A stretch of 64,000 nt of DNA from Acidimicrobiales bacterium (lineage in GTDB: Bacteria > Actinomycetota > Acidimicrobiia > Acidimicrobiales > Aldehydirespiratoraceae), in contig JAWKIR010000003.1 of the NCBI GenBank assembly GCA_041394245.1, positions 558,001 to 622,000 of the forward strand, written 5' to 3'. Shown here one piece after another: positions 24,653 to 32,990 of this stretch. The notes under the pieces were generated by a model that was given only the letters and a program-made list of their open reading frames with translations, was not told the origin of the DNA and made no database searches. Position numbers and translations under genes: made by a program. Numbering within the stretch: position 1 is the stretch's first letter; each line of letters opens with the position of its first letter.

Positions 24653-25510
24653 TCAGCCTCCTACTCGGGCGGGGATGCGGGTGAAGATGCGACGAGCGTT
24701 GCCCTGACGAAGAGCTTCCTTGGTCGCGGCGGCCACGTCGAGTGCGTCGAGCTGCGACTGCACGTGGAGATGGCCGGTGAGCGGATACCCGGTCCCGAAC
24801 AGGACCTTGTCGGCGCCGGCGCCTCGCACGAAGTCGAGGAACTCGTCGCTCCATCGCCGCGGAGGGTGCGTGGCGGTGCCGATGCACACGTTGTGGTGGG
24901 TGGTGGCCATCCCGATCGTCTCGGTCAACCAGGGGATGCCGAGGTGGGAGAGGACGAACTCGACGGAGGGGAACCGGGTGGCGGGTCCAGCGATCGCGTG
25001 AGGGTGCCCGAGTTCGTGGACGCGGTGGCCGCCGGATCGCCCGGCCTGCACGACGAACGGCACCCCGTGGGTCGCGGCGAGCTCGTAGTAGGGATCGAAC
25101 ACGGCGTCGTCGAACGTGTGGTCCCGGCTGTGCGTGTGGTTGTGCAGCCCGACGCACCAGGCCGAGTGGAGCGCCTCGTCGGCGGCGGCGATGTCGCCGG
25201 GACGGTCGGGGTCGACACTGAACATCCCGACGAAGCGCCCCGGGTGGGCGGCCGCGAGCTGATGGATCTCGGTGGGCCGCAGCGCGTAGTGGGCGAACTC
25301 GTCGAGCGCGGCCCCGGCGGGAAGGTCGCACACGGGCATGACCAGCGTGGCGACGGCGGCCTGGTTCATCCGGGCGACCATCCCGGCGGCATCGACGAAG
25401 GCGTCGGCGTCTCGGGCCCCCAGCTTGATGGTGAGTCCGTCCTGCTCGATCACCTGTTGCCACAGTGGTGCACGGTCGGGCGTGAACGCGTTGCACCAGT
25501 AGTCGATCAC
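24653..25510 (-). CDS. Amidohydrolase-2 fold protein with altered metal site
   Basis: 285 residues of the ACMSD-like amidohydrolase family (TIM barrel). The usual N-terminal DxHxH is replaced by MIDYWCN, and the catalytic Asp of the normal YSDYP-type motif is replaced in LFGTGYPLTGH. A His is retained in FVLSHLGIPW, and a His-rich loop (GLHNHTHSRDH) is present. The protein may bind substrate without hydrolysis, act as a metal-independent decarboxylase, or support the intact paralogue encoded at 26890-28068. It overlaps the ligase gene by 4 nt (ATGA). Family membership is clear; activity is uncertain. Confidence 0.75.
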   Translation of the reverse strand: MIDYWCNAFTPDRAPLWQQVIEQDGLTIKLGARDADAFVDAAGMVARMNQAAVATLVMPVCDLPAGAALDEFAHYALRPTEIHQLAAAHPGRFVGMFSVDPDRPGDIAAADEALHSAWCVGLHNHTHSRDHTFDDAVFDPYYELAATHGVPFVVQAGRSGGHRVHELGHPHAIAGPATRFPSVEFVLSHLGIPWLTETIGMATTHHNVCIGTATHPPRRWSDEFLDFVRGAGADKVLFGTGYPLTGHLHVQSQLDALDVAAATKEALRQGNARRIFTRIPARVGG

Positions 25511-26886
25511 CGCAGGTCCTCGAAGCGGATGAGCTTGGCGACCGAACCGAAGCCGGTGAGCGTGTCGAGTTCCCCGGGGGCGACGATCTCGACGCCGATC
25601 TTGACGCCGACGACCTGGTGGAGGCGCTCGGCCGCGGCATCGCGCACCGACGCGAACTCGGCCTCCGGTCGGTCGCTCACGACGAGGACGGTCATCTCGT
25701 CGCGGTTGGCGACCCGGGTGGCCCGCACGAAGTAGTCGTCGGTCACCCCGTCGACGGCAGTGACGATCTCGCCGAGCGCCTCGGGCCAGACGTTGACACC
25801 TCGGAGCTTCACCATGTTGTCGCCCCGGCCGGCGAACGGCGCCATCTTGCGCAACCAGCTACCGCACGCACATCGCCCCGCGGGCAGCAGGGTCGAGAGG
25901 TCCATGATGTTGTAGCGGAACTGGGGGCTACCGGTCTTGTAGATCTCGGTGATGCAGACGGAGCCCTGCTCACCCTCGGGGAGCGGCTCGCCGGTCTCGA
26001 CGTCGACGATCTGCACGACGAAGGCGTCTTCGAAGATGTGCATGCCGCCGCCCGCCGGACATTCGATCGCCACCCACTGGACCTCGTGGAAGCCGTAGCT
26101 GTCGTAAACGGGGAGACCGAAGGTGTCGTGGAGCCGCTGCTTGTCGCCGATGTTGGGCAGGGCCGTGAGCTTGAGGTCGGTCGCCGGATCGAGGCCCATC
26201 TCGCGGGCCGTGTCGGCGAGATGCAGGAGATAGTCGCCGGTGGTGAGTATCGCCTTGGCCTCGTACTGCACGGCCAACTCGATCTGCTTGCGGGTCGGGG
26301 TGACGTTGCCCGTGCCGGTGGTGAGCACGACACAGTTGAGCCAGCGGTAGAGCGCCTCGTCCATGGCGTGGGCGCCGTTGTGGGTCGAGTACGCCCACGC
26401 GTTGATCACCACGTCACCCGGCTGGATGCCCTGCATGTGCAGCGCCCGGGCCATGAGGATGGCACCGGCCTCGCGGTCCCATGCGGTGTACAGCGTGGGT
26501 CGTGACGCGCCGGTGGTGCCACCCGACATGTAGACCCGCATCGGCTGGTCGAGCGCCTGGTCGACGGTCACACCCTGGTAGTCGCCGTAGGGCGGGTCGT
26601 TCTCGATCGACTGTCGGATGTCGTCGACCGTGTACGACGGGAACCGGTGGAGGTCGTCGATGGACGCGATGTCGTCGGGGCCGACCCCGGCCGCGTCCCA
26701 TCGACGCCGGAAGAACGGTACCTCGTAGGCGGTCCGGGCCCGGGCCTTGAGCCGCTCGAGCTGCTTCGCCGCGATCGTGTCGGGATCGTCGAGATACGCG
26801 CTGGTGAGGTATTCCGGCGGCGGAGGGAGCTGGGCGGTGAGGGCCGCATAGTCCACGGCCTCGTGCGGCCGTCGGAACCCGCTCAT
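25507..26886 (-). CDS. Phenylacetate-CoA-ligase-like adenylate-forming enzyme
   Basis: 459 residues of the PaaK branch of acyl-CoA ligases. The phosphate loop is YMSGGTTGASRPTLYT (about residues 123-138); the aromatic acid pocket/A5 motif is DSYGFHEVQW; the A7-A8 hinge is DLSTLLPAGRCACGSW and FAGRGDNMVKLRGVNVWP. The C-terminal lid has a PaaK_C-like pattern. It should activate an aryl or other carboxylic acid with ATP to its CoA thioester. It lies between the two amidohydrolase-fold genes (3-nt gap, 4-nt overlap), which suggests an aromatic acid pathway. The four cysteines around CACGSW are unusual but seen in relatives. Confidence 0.87.
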   Translation of the reverse strand: MSGFRRPHEAVDYAALTAQLPPPPEYLTSAYLDDPDTIAAKQLERLKARARTAYEVPFFRRRWDAAGVGPDDIASIDDLHRFPSYTVDDIRQSIENDPPYGDYQGVTVDQALDQPMRVYMSGGTTGASRPTLYTAWDREAGAILMARALHMQGIQPGDVVINAWAYSTHNGAHAMDEALYRWLNCVVLTTGTGNVTPTRKQIELAVQYEAKAILTTGDYLLHLADTAREMGLDPATDLKLTALPNIGDKQRLHDTFGLPVYDSYGFHEVQWVAIECPAGGGMHIFEDAFVVQIVDVETGEPLPEGEQGSVCITEIYKTGSPQFRYNIMDLSTLLPAGRCACGSWLRKMAPFAGRGDNMVKLRGVNVWPEALGEIVTAVDGVTDDYFVRATRVANRDEMTVLVVSDRPEAEFASVRDAAAERLHQVVGVKIGVEIVAPGELDTLTGFGSVAKLIRFEDLR

Positions 26887-26889
26887 CGG

Positions 26890-28068
26890 CTAGGCCGATT
26901 CCAGCTCGGTGGCCTCGTGGAACTCCGTCGGCAGCATCTCGTCGGGGAAGCGGTAGAGGTCGACGGCGTTGTCCCACATGATCTTGCGCTTGCTCTCCTC
27001 GCTGATCAGATCGGGTTCGAGGTCGAGGAAGTGCTGGACCGTGCCGGGGTACTTCGAGTCGGGGTGGGGGAAGTCGCTCTCCCAGACGATGCGGTCGTCG
27101 CCGAGCCAGCGGATGACATCGGCCACGAACGGATCTTCGCACTCGGTGCTGATCCAGCAGTTGCGTTTGAAGTACTCGGTGGCGTTCATGGTGAGTTCGG
27201 GGAACTCCCAGGCGCCGGCCATCTCGAGGTGCTCGTCGATGCGGTGCAACCAGCTGGGGAGCCAGCCGCAGCCGGCCTCCATGTAGGCGGTGCGCAAGCG
27301 GGGGAAGCGCTCGAACACACCGTTGACGATCATCGACAGGCACGCGTTCTGGGCCTCGTGGGCGTGCACGACGGTGTGCCATTCGGTGAACGTGTCGAAG
27401 CGGTCGACGCCCTCGGTCTGGGCGTTGAGGCCCATGAACTCGTGGGTGGCGAACGCACAGTCGAGTTCCTGGAGCAGCTCGTAGATCGGGTCGTAGTAGC
27501 GGTCGCCGAGGTTGCGGTGGTTCGTGTAGCCGGGGCGGGTCCAGAAGCAGCGAATGCCCAGCTCGTCGTGGGCGTACTGGATCTCCTCGACGGCACGGCC
27601 CACGTCGTTGAGGGGCACCGGGCCGCTGGTGATCACGCGACCGTCGGAGCTCTCGCGCATGTCGGCCCCCCAGCGGTTGTAGGCGCGGGCCATCGCGGCC
27701 TGGAGCTCGGGGTCGATGCCGCTGAGCCACATGTCGTACTCGGGGCCGTAGATGACGCAGAAGTCGATCCCGTCGACGGCGAGGGCGTTCGCCACGCGAT
27801 CGCCGGTGAACCCCTCGAGCACGATGTCGCCGTACTGCTCGATCATGTCCTCGGTGGTCCACCCGATCGCCTTCTGGAACTGGCCGTAGAGCGAGGTCGT
27901 GTGCTGACTCCAGCGCCCGTCGACGGTGACCGGGTTGTAGGTGTCGAGCCCGGCCGGCGCCTTGCGGTCGAGTCGGTGCCGGTACTTCTCGGGCAGATAG
28001 GTCTGCCAGAGGTCGGCCGGGTAGATGACGTGGGCGTCGGCGTCGAACACCTTGAATCCGTGGCGCAT
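26890..28068 (-). CDS. Amidohydrolase-2 family metal-dependent hydrolase/decarboxylase
   Basis: 392 residues. A normal ACMSD/gamma-resorcylate-decarboxylase-type metal site is present: FDADAHVIYP near residue 10, a mid-barrel His (FATHEFMGLNA), a later His (SWLHRIDEH), and the catalytic Asp in IVWESDFPHPDSKYPG. Members hydrolyse C-N or C-C bonds or decarboxylate hydroxybenzoates. It is second in the operon, 8 nt after the cupin. It is presumed catalytically intact, in contrast to its paralogue two genes downstream. Confidence 0.88.
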   Translation of the reverse strand: MRHGFKVFDADAHVIYPADLWQTYLPEKYRHRLDRKAPAGLDTYNPVTVDGRWSQHTTSLYGQFQKAIGWTTEDMIEQYGDIVLEGFTGDRVANALAVDGIDFCVIYGPEYDMWLSGIDPELQAAMARAYNRWGADMRESSDGRVITSGPVPLNDVGRAVEEIQYAHDELGIRCFWTRPGYTNHRNLGDRYYDPIYELLQELDCAFATHEFMGLNAQTEGVDRFDTFTEWHTVVHAHEAQNACLSMIVNGVFERFPRLRTAYMEAGCGWLPSWLHRIDEHLEMAGAWEFPELTMNATEYFKRNCWISTECEDPFVADVIRWLGDDRIVWESDFPHPDSKYPGTVQHFLDLEPDLISEESKRKIMWDNAVDLYRFPDEMLPTEFHEATELESA

Positions 28069-28076
28069 GGTTGCTC

Positions 28077-28469
28077 CTAGCTCTGGGCGTTGAAGTCGGT
28101 TGCGGCATCGGCGGCCCGGACGACGAGGAAGCGCACGCCCTCGTCGCCGACCGTGAAGCCGTAGAGATGATCGGCGGGAATCACGACGGTGTCGCCGGCG
28201 CCGAGGACCGTGCCGTCGCTGACGTGGAGACTGCCCTCAAGGATCGTCATGTGTTCGCTGATGTCGTGGGTGTGGGGTGGGACCTCGAAGCCGGGCGGCA
28301 TCTCGGAGATGTGGCTGTGGAAACCGTGTTGGCCCGTGGTGAGGCGGCTACGGCGGGCGCCGACATCATCGGCCTCGGCGGCAAGGGCGGCGACCTCGGC
28401 CTTCTGATCCGCCTTCGTCTCCCACTCGAGTGAAGCCAGGTGGCGAACGATCGGTCCCGCTGTGGTCAT
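28077..28469 (-). CDS. Cupin-domain protein
   Basis: 130 residues forming one cupin barrel. Motif 1 is PPGFEVPPHTHDISEHMTILEG (His, His and Glu metal ligands) and motif 2 is DTVVIPADHLYGFTVGDEG (second His). Small cupins in catabolic operons act as ring-cleaving dioxygenases, isomerases or ligand sensors. I begin it at the ATG before TTAGPIVRHLASLEW; a start 42 nt earlier is in frame. First gene of the six-gene operon and divergent from MarR with a TGTCT/AGACA dyad between them. Confidence 0.82.
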   Translation of the reverse strand: MTTAGPIVRHLASLEWETKADQKAEVAALAAEADDVGARRSRLTTGQHGFHSHISEMPPGFEVPPHTHDISEHMTILEGSLHVSDGTVLGAGDTVVIPADHLYGFTVGDEGVRFLVVRAADAATDFNAQS

Positions 28470-28494
28470 GTCGGTGTCCCCATGCGGCAAGGAT

Positions 28495-28510
28495 TGTCTA
28501 TATACAGACA
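28495..28510. promoter_or_regulatory. Candidate MarR operator between cupin and marR genes
   Basis: TGTCTATATACAGACA has perfect TGTCT/AGACA arms and lies between the divergent cupin operon and marR gene, a typical MarR site. A second half-site-like AGACT lies 10 bp further on, next to the marR -10 box. Confidence 0.55.
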
Positions 28511-28524
28511 TTCTGCAAGTAGAC

Positions 28525-28530
28525 TATTCT
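28525..28530 (+). promoter_or_regulatory. -10 box of the marR gene (leaderless)
   Basis: TATTCT followed by 6 nt and the ATG at 28537. No Shine-Dalgarno sequence. Confidence 0.5.
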
Positions 28531-28536
28531 GCGCGC

Positions 28537-29019
28537 ATGACCGCCGATCTGCCGGACTACGTCCTCGACCCGTCGCCGCTGGCGCTGTTCACCCGTCTGC
28601 AGCGGGTCGGCCTGCATCTCGAGCGGCTCCAGGGGGAGTCCATGGCCGAGATCGACATGACGTTCGCCGACTACACGTTGTTGGCGACGCTGCACCGTGA
28701 GCCGACTCCGCACGCGTTGCCCGTGAGCCGGCTCGCGGAGCTGGTGCTCCGTCCGATGGGCAGCATCACACAGGTCGTCGACCGTCTGGAGCGCAGTGGG
28801 TTCGTGGCCCGACGACTCGATCCCGACGACCGCCGCCGTGTCCTGATCGAGCTCACCGATGCCGGCGTCGACATCGCGGCGCGCGGCGACAAGGCCTACC
28901 GGGTGGCCCGTGAGCGGGTGCTGGCCTCGCTGCCCGCCGCCGATGTCGGCCGGATCGACGAGGCTGTCACCGTGATGCTCCTCGCCCTCGAAACCGACCA
29001 AGAACGTATGGGTGTCTGA
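28537..29019 (+). CDS. MarR-family transcriptional regulator
   Basis: 160 residues, winged-helix dimer fold. N-terminal dimer helix (DPSPLALFTRLQRVGLHLERL), recognition region VSRLAELVLRPMGSITQVVDRLERSGFV, wing RRLDPDDRRRVLIELTDAG. It probably controls the divergent cupin operon from the TGTCT/AGACA dyad. The last residues (RMGV and the stop codon) are encoded by the first copy of the dispersed gene-end repeat, so insertion or birth of that repeat has set the present carboxy terminus. Ligand is likely an aromatic acid or its CoA ester, by analogy only. Confidence 0.9.
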   Translation: MTADLPDYVLDPSPLALFTRLQRVGLHLERLQGESMAEIDMTFADYTLLATLHREPTPHALPVSRLAELVLRPMGSITQVVDRLERSGFVARRLDPDDRRRVLIELTDAGVDIAARGDKAYRVARERVLASLPAADVGRIDEAVTVMLLALETDQERMGV

Positions 29020-29051
29020 CCCCAGAAGGTATGGGTGTCTGACCCCAGAAG
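29006..29051. repeat. Gene-end repeat, two tandem 23-bp units
   Basis: Two exact tandem copies (29006-29028, 29029-29051) of a 23-bp unit starting GTATGGGTGTCTGACCCC, followed by a partial third (GTATGG). The same unit occurs singly or in variant form near 1.69, 19.06 and 23.28 kb, always at gene ends. Confidence 0.85.
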
Positions 29052-29060
29052 GTATGGAGT

Positions 29061-29066
29061 TAGCGT
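29061..29066 (+). promoter_or_regulatory. -10 box of the glycosidase gene (leaderless GTG)
   Basis: TAGCGT followed by 7 nt and the GTG at 29074, only 10 bp after the repeat. This defines the start and rejects the in-frame ATG inside the repeat at 29035. Confidence 0.45.
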
Positions 29067-29073
29067 CGGGGGT

Positions 29074-30255
29074 GTGGAGTCGGCCGCCGATCAGATCGCT
29101 GCGCTGTGCGAGCGGGTGCTGCGCCAGAATTGGCGCGAGGGGGAACAGGACGGGCGCTCCTACGGGTTCAGTTCGCCCTCCCCGGGCCGCTACGACTGGC
29201 AGTGGTACTGGGACTCGTGCTTCCACGCCATCATCTGGCGTCGGCTCGATCCGGCGAGGTCCCGACTCGAGCTCGAGACGCTGCTCGACTCGTCGGTCGA
29301 CGGCTTCATCGGCCACATCACGTTCCTCGGCCGTCCGCTCAACCTCGAGCGGGCCATCCGCTACAACGTCGCCACCCGTCACGCCCCCAACACGAGCACC
29401 ATCCAGCCGCCGCTGTTGGCGTGGGCGTGGTCGATCGCAGTGGGTGACCCGGCGGTCGAGCCGCGCATCGTCGAGCACCACGAATGGCTTCGGGCCCATC
29501 GCGACCTCGGGGGCGACAACCTCCTGTGGTTGATCCAGCCCGACGAGTCGGGCCTCGACGCCTCGCCCAAGTTCGACCACGTCTGGGGATGGCGGGCGCA
29601 GGGTCGGCGGCTGTTCCCGACGCTGATCCACGGCAACCGGCGCCGCGGCTTCGACGCCCACCGCATCGAGGCCGACGGGCGTCCCGTGGTCTGCGAGGTC
29701 GTCACCAACGTGTTGTGGTCGCTCTCGGAACAGGCGATGGGCAACCCGTCGCCGACGCCGGCGCTCGTCGACCGCCTCTGGAACGAGGATCTCGGCCGCT
29801 TCCTGGACGACGTCCGTCATCCGGTGCGCGACGTGTCGCCCGGCGATGTGCCGTTCACCTGGGACACCCTCGCCCCGCTCGCGCTGCCCGATCTCCCCGA
29901 AGCGATCGGGCACCGGCTGGTCCGCGAGACCCTGCTCGCGCCGGGGTTCTGGGACGGGGTACCCCTCCCGTCGGTGGCGCTCGACGATCCGGCTCACACC
30001 ACCCGTGATCACTACTGGGGGCTGCGCCGCTACTGGCGGGGCCCTTCGTGGGTCAATGCGGCGTGGTTCGTGTGGATGGGACTGCGCCGACTCGGCTACG
30101 AGTCCGAGGCCGACGACCTGCGGGATCGCCTCGTCGCCGTGGTGCTGCGGGAAGGCCTGCGCGAGTACTACGACGCCCGGACCGGTGCAGGCATGGGGGC
30201 CGTCGACTTCGGGTGGTCCTCACTCGTGTGGGAGATGGTGGACCCGCACGGGTGA
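29074..30255 (+). CDS. GH63/MGH1-like alpha-glycosidase
   Basis: 393 residues with the (alpha/alpha)6 barrel of glycoside hydrolase family 63 (mannosylglycerate or glucosylglycerate hydrolase-like). Characteristic blocks: YDWQWYWDSCFHAIIW, TSTIQPPLLAWA, IQPDESGLDASP (catalytic Asp), and YWRGPSWVNAAWFVW with GWSSLVWEMV at the end. Actinobacterial relatives hydrolyse glucosyl- or mannosyl-glycerate, compatible solutes. No signal peptide, so cytoplasmic. The start is the leaderless GTG. Its last 36 bp overlap the convergent GGDEF gene. Confidence 0.82.
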   Translation: MESAADQIAALCERVLRQNWREGEQDGRSYGFSSPSPGRYDWQWYWDSCFHAIIWRRLDPARSRLELETLLDSSVDGFIGHITFLGRPLNLERAIRYNVATRHAPNTSTIQPPLLAWAWSIAVGDPAVEPRIVEHHEWLRAHRDLGGDNLLWLIQPDESGLDASPKFDHVWGWRAQGRRLFPTLIHGNRRRGFDAHRIEADGRPVVCEVVTNVLWSLSEQAMGNPSPTPALVDRLWNEDLGRFLDDVRHPVRDVSPGDVPFTWDTLAPLALPDLPEAIGHRLVRETLLAPGFWDGVPLPSVALDDPAHTTRDHYWGLRRYWRGPSWVNAAWFVWMGLRRLGYESEADDLRDRLVAVVLREGLREYYDARTGAGMGAVDFGWSSLVWEMVDPHG

Positions 30256-31737
30256 ACTCCGGTCGGACCCCTCGATGTGGATCGAGCCTCGCCCGTTCGC
30301 CTTCGCGGTGTAGAGGGCGTCGTCGGCGATCGCCATGAGGCCCTCCAACGTGCTGTCGCCGCGGTCGACCGCGATGCCCATCGTCGCATCGACCGTCAGG
30401 TTGCCGATCGGCAGCGCGTAGTTGTCGCGAATCGCCGCGCCCAGACGTTCGGCGGCCCGAACCGCCTCGTCCACGTCTCGCACGGTCATCACCGCGACGA
30501 ACTCGTCGCCGCCGTGACGCACCAGGAGGTCGCGATCGCGCACGGCGTCGCGGAGTCGGCGAGCGACGATCTTGAGCACCTCGTCACCGACGAGGTGACC
30601 GTGGGTGTCGTTGATCTCCTTGAAGCGGTCGAGGTCGATGACGACGACGGCCCGCAGCCGCCGGCCGCGCCGGGCCGCGTCGCCGATCTGTGTGATGCCG
30701 GTCTCGAGGGCACGGCGGTTGCCCAGTCCCGTCAGGGGATCGTTGCGGGCCTGGTCGGTCAGGGACCGGGTGAGCCGGTCGTTCTCGGCCAGGAGCGCGA
30801 TCACCCGAAGTGACAGCGCGGCCAGCAGAATCACGGCGCCCACGAGCCGCCCCGTCCCCGGGTCGGTCGTGATGATCGCCGTCGCGGCCAGACCGAGCGG
30901 GAGCACCGTCAGGAGGGCGTGCCATCGCACGTTGCGTCGCCGGGGGGTCAGTTCGTCGTCGGTCGTGGCGAGCGCCCCGAATGCGAGGATGCCGATACCG
31001 AGGGTCCACAGGTAGTCCCACCACGACCCGAAACGCAGCGTCCCCTCGTAGAAGAAGCGGATGTGGAACACGCCGGCTGCGCTCGCGATCGCCCCGCCGA
31101 TGCCGAGGAACCACAGTGCGATGCGACCGCGGCCCGCCGTGTGCGGGATGATCACGAGCACGCTGGTGCTGAGCGCGATGGTGCTGACCGCGAAGCTGAG
31201 ATGGAGCACCCGAGCGATGCTCGTCGGGCCGTCGGCCGACCACAGCGGGTCGATCGTCCACGGCCACACGGCGATCACGAGAGCGGTGGTCACCCACAAC
31301 GAGTCGGCGGCGGTGCGCAACGACGCCATCCCCGGCAGTGCCGGCGCACTGAGCGCGATGACCGCCGCCCAGAATCCGAGCGAGGCAATGACGCCGAAGT
31401 CGAGCGCGATGCTGAGCGACCCGTCGGTGCCCTCCGGATCGATCGCGAACAGCAATGTCGTCGTGGCGAAGCTCATGACGACCAGGATCCACGCGACGCG
31501 GTGGGCGCCCCGACCGTTGCGGGCGCACGAGACCGACACCGCCATGACGATGAGGGCGAGGGCGATGAACGACAGGTGTGAGATCGCGTCGTCGGTCTCC
31601 TGTCCCAGCGGCAGGGCGTACAGCACCGCCGTCCCGATCATGATCGCGCCCGTCAACACGAGGATCAGTCGCCGCGTCCGGCTTCCCTCGTGGGCAAGGA
31701 GATCGAGCGTGTCGGCACGCCAACCGGCGACGGTCAT
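30220..31737 (-). CDS. Membrane diguanylate cyclase (GGDEF)
   Basis: 505 residues. About eight transmembrane helices occupy residues 25-300 (for example LILVLTGAIMIGTAVLYAL and LIVMAVSV), followed by a GGDEF domain (about 335-490). The active site is RHGGDEFVAVM; metal- and substrate-binding DLDRFKEINDTHGH is intact; the inhibitory I-site RDRD lies exactly five residues before GGDEF. It should make cyclic-di-GMP with product feedback. The membrane part is not a recognised MASE domain. Alone on the minus strand, overlapping the glycosidase gene tail to tail. Confidence 0.9.
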   Translation of the reverse strand: MTVAGWRADTLDLLAHEGSRTRRLILVLTGAIMIGTAVLYALPLGQETDDAISHLSFIALALIVMAVSVSCARNGRGAHRVAWILVVMSFATTTLLFAIDPEGTDGSLSIALDFGVIASLGFWAAVIALSAPALPGMASLRTAADSLWVTTALVIAVWPWTIDPLWSADGPTSIARVLHLSFAVSTIALSTSVLVIIPHTAGRGRIALWFLGIGGAIASAAGVFHIRFFYEGTLRFGSWWDYLWTLGIGILAFGALATTDDELTPRRRNVRWHALLTVLPLGLAATAIITTDPGTGRLVGAVILLAALSLRVIALLAENDRLTRSLTDQARNDPLTGLGNRRALETGITQIGDAARRGRRLRAVVVIDLDRFKEINDTHGHLVGDEVLKIVARRLRDAVRDRDLLVRHGGDEFVAVMTVRDVDEAVRAAERLGAAIRDNYALPIGNLTVDATMGIAVDRGDSTLEGLMAIADDALYTAKANGRGSIHIEGSDRSSPVRVHHLPHE

Positions 31738-31790
31738 CGCTCCCTATCGGCGAATCGGCTCACGATCGTAGGACTGCCTCTCGACCTCGG

Positions 31791-32990
31791 TCAGTCGGTT
31801 GTGTCGAGCGGGATCGGCTCGTCGGGCAGCGGCTTGACCCGCGGCCGGCGACGGGTACGTTCGGGAATCATGTCGCGCATCGCCTCGAGCTTGCCGAAAC
31901 ACAACAGCCGATCGTCGGCTTCGAGTTCGCGGTCCTGACGCGGGTTGGGGATGACGGTGGTTCCGCGGCTGAGCGTCAGGATCTGGATGTCGCGTTCTCG
32001 CAGGCCGCTCGCGGCAATCGTGGTGCCCACGAGCCCGGCCCCCTCCCGCACGTGCAGCTCGGCAACCCCGTAGCCGGTGCTGACGGTGAGGCGCTGACGC
32101 ACGTCGAGCTCCGGGAAGTCGACCTGGTTGGCGACATAGTCGACGATCGCGCCGGCGATGTCGAGCGATGTGGCGGTCTCGATGCCTTCGAGACCGGGCG
32201 AGGAGTTGACCTCCATGACCAGGGGCCCGTCGTCGCTCTCGAGCATGTCGACGCCGGCGACCCGCAGGCCCATGATCTGGGCCGCCTGCACAGCGGTGCG
32301 CTCGTACTCGGGATCGAGTTGCACCGCTTCGGTCGTACCGCCCCTGTGCACGTTCGATCGGAACTCGTCGCCCTGCGCTCGCCGTCGCATCGCCGCCACC
32401 ACTCGGTCGCCGACGACGAGGGCCCGGATGTCGGTGCCCTTGCTCTCGGCGATGAACCGCTGCAGGAGCACGTTGTTCTCGGTGGACTGGAGGGTCTCGA
32501 TGACCGCCGCGGCGACGCGATTGTCCGGTGCCAGGATCACGCCGATCCCCTGGGTGCCTTCCAGGAGCTTGATCACCACGGGAGCACCGCCGAGTCGTTC
32601 GATGGCCGACTCGACATCGCCCCGGTTGCGAACGAAGGTCGTGGCCGGGATGCCGATGTCGTGGCGCGAGAGGATCTGCGTGGCGCGGAGCTTGTCGCGA
32701 GAGTTCGCGATGCCGTTCGCGGTGTTGGGCGTGTAGACGTCCATCTGTTCGAATTGGCGGACGAGGGCGGTGCCGAAGAAGGTGACCGACGCGCCGATTC
32801 TGGGGATGATGGCGTCGTAGTCCGACAGCGGTTTGCCCCGGTACTGGAGATCGGGCTCCGAGCGGGAGAGATCGATCGCGAACTGGAGTGTGTCGAGGAC
32901 GCGGACGGTGTGGCCGCGTTCCTCGGCCGCGGTGCGGAGTCGGAGCGTGCTGTAGGCGCGTGGCGCGCGGGACAGTATTGCGAGCTTCAT
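31791..32990 (-). CDS. rimK: RimK-type ATP-grasp glutamate ligase with C-terminal TrkA-C-like domain
   Basis: 399 residues. Residues 1-300 are a complete RimK: MKLAILSRAPRAYSTLRL, GIANSRDKLRATQILSRH, PVVIKLLEGTQGIGVIL (ATP-binding Lys), DIRALVVGDRVVAAMRR, and LVMEVNSSPGLEGIETAT (Mg ligands Glu, Asn). RimK adds glutamates to the C-terminus of ribosomal protein S6 or related targets. The tail (about 305-375, AELHVREGAGLVGTTIAASG) looks like a TrkA-C/RCK-C ligand-binding domain, an uncommon fusion that may allow nucleotide regulation. Its ATG shares one base with the stop of the AstE-like gene, so the three genes are coupled. Confidence 0.9.
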   Translation of the reverse strand: MKLAILSRAPRAYSTLRLRTAAEERGHTVRVLDTLQFAIDLSRSEPDLQYRGKPLSDYDAIIPRIGASVTFFGTALVRQFEQMDVYTPNTANGIANSRDKLRATQILSRHDIGIPATTFVRNRGDVESAIERLGGAPVVIKLLEGTQGIGVILAPDNRVAAAVIETLQSTENNVLLQRFIAESKGTDIRALVVGDRVVAAMRRRAQGDEFRSNVHRGGTTEAVQLDPEYERTAVQAAQIMGLRVAGVDMLESDDGPLVMEVNSSPGLEGIETATSLDIAGAIVDYVANQVDFPELDVRQRLTVSTGYGVAELHVREGAGLVGTTIAASGLRERDIQILTLSRGTTVIPNPRQDRELEADDRLLCFGKLEAMRDMIPERTRRRPRVKPLPDEPIPLDTTD

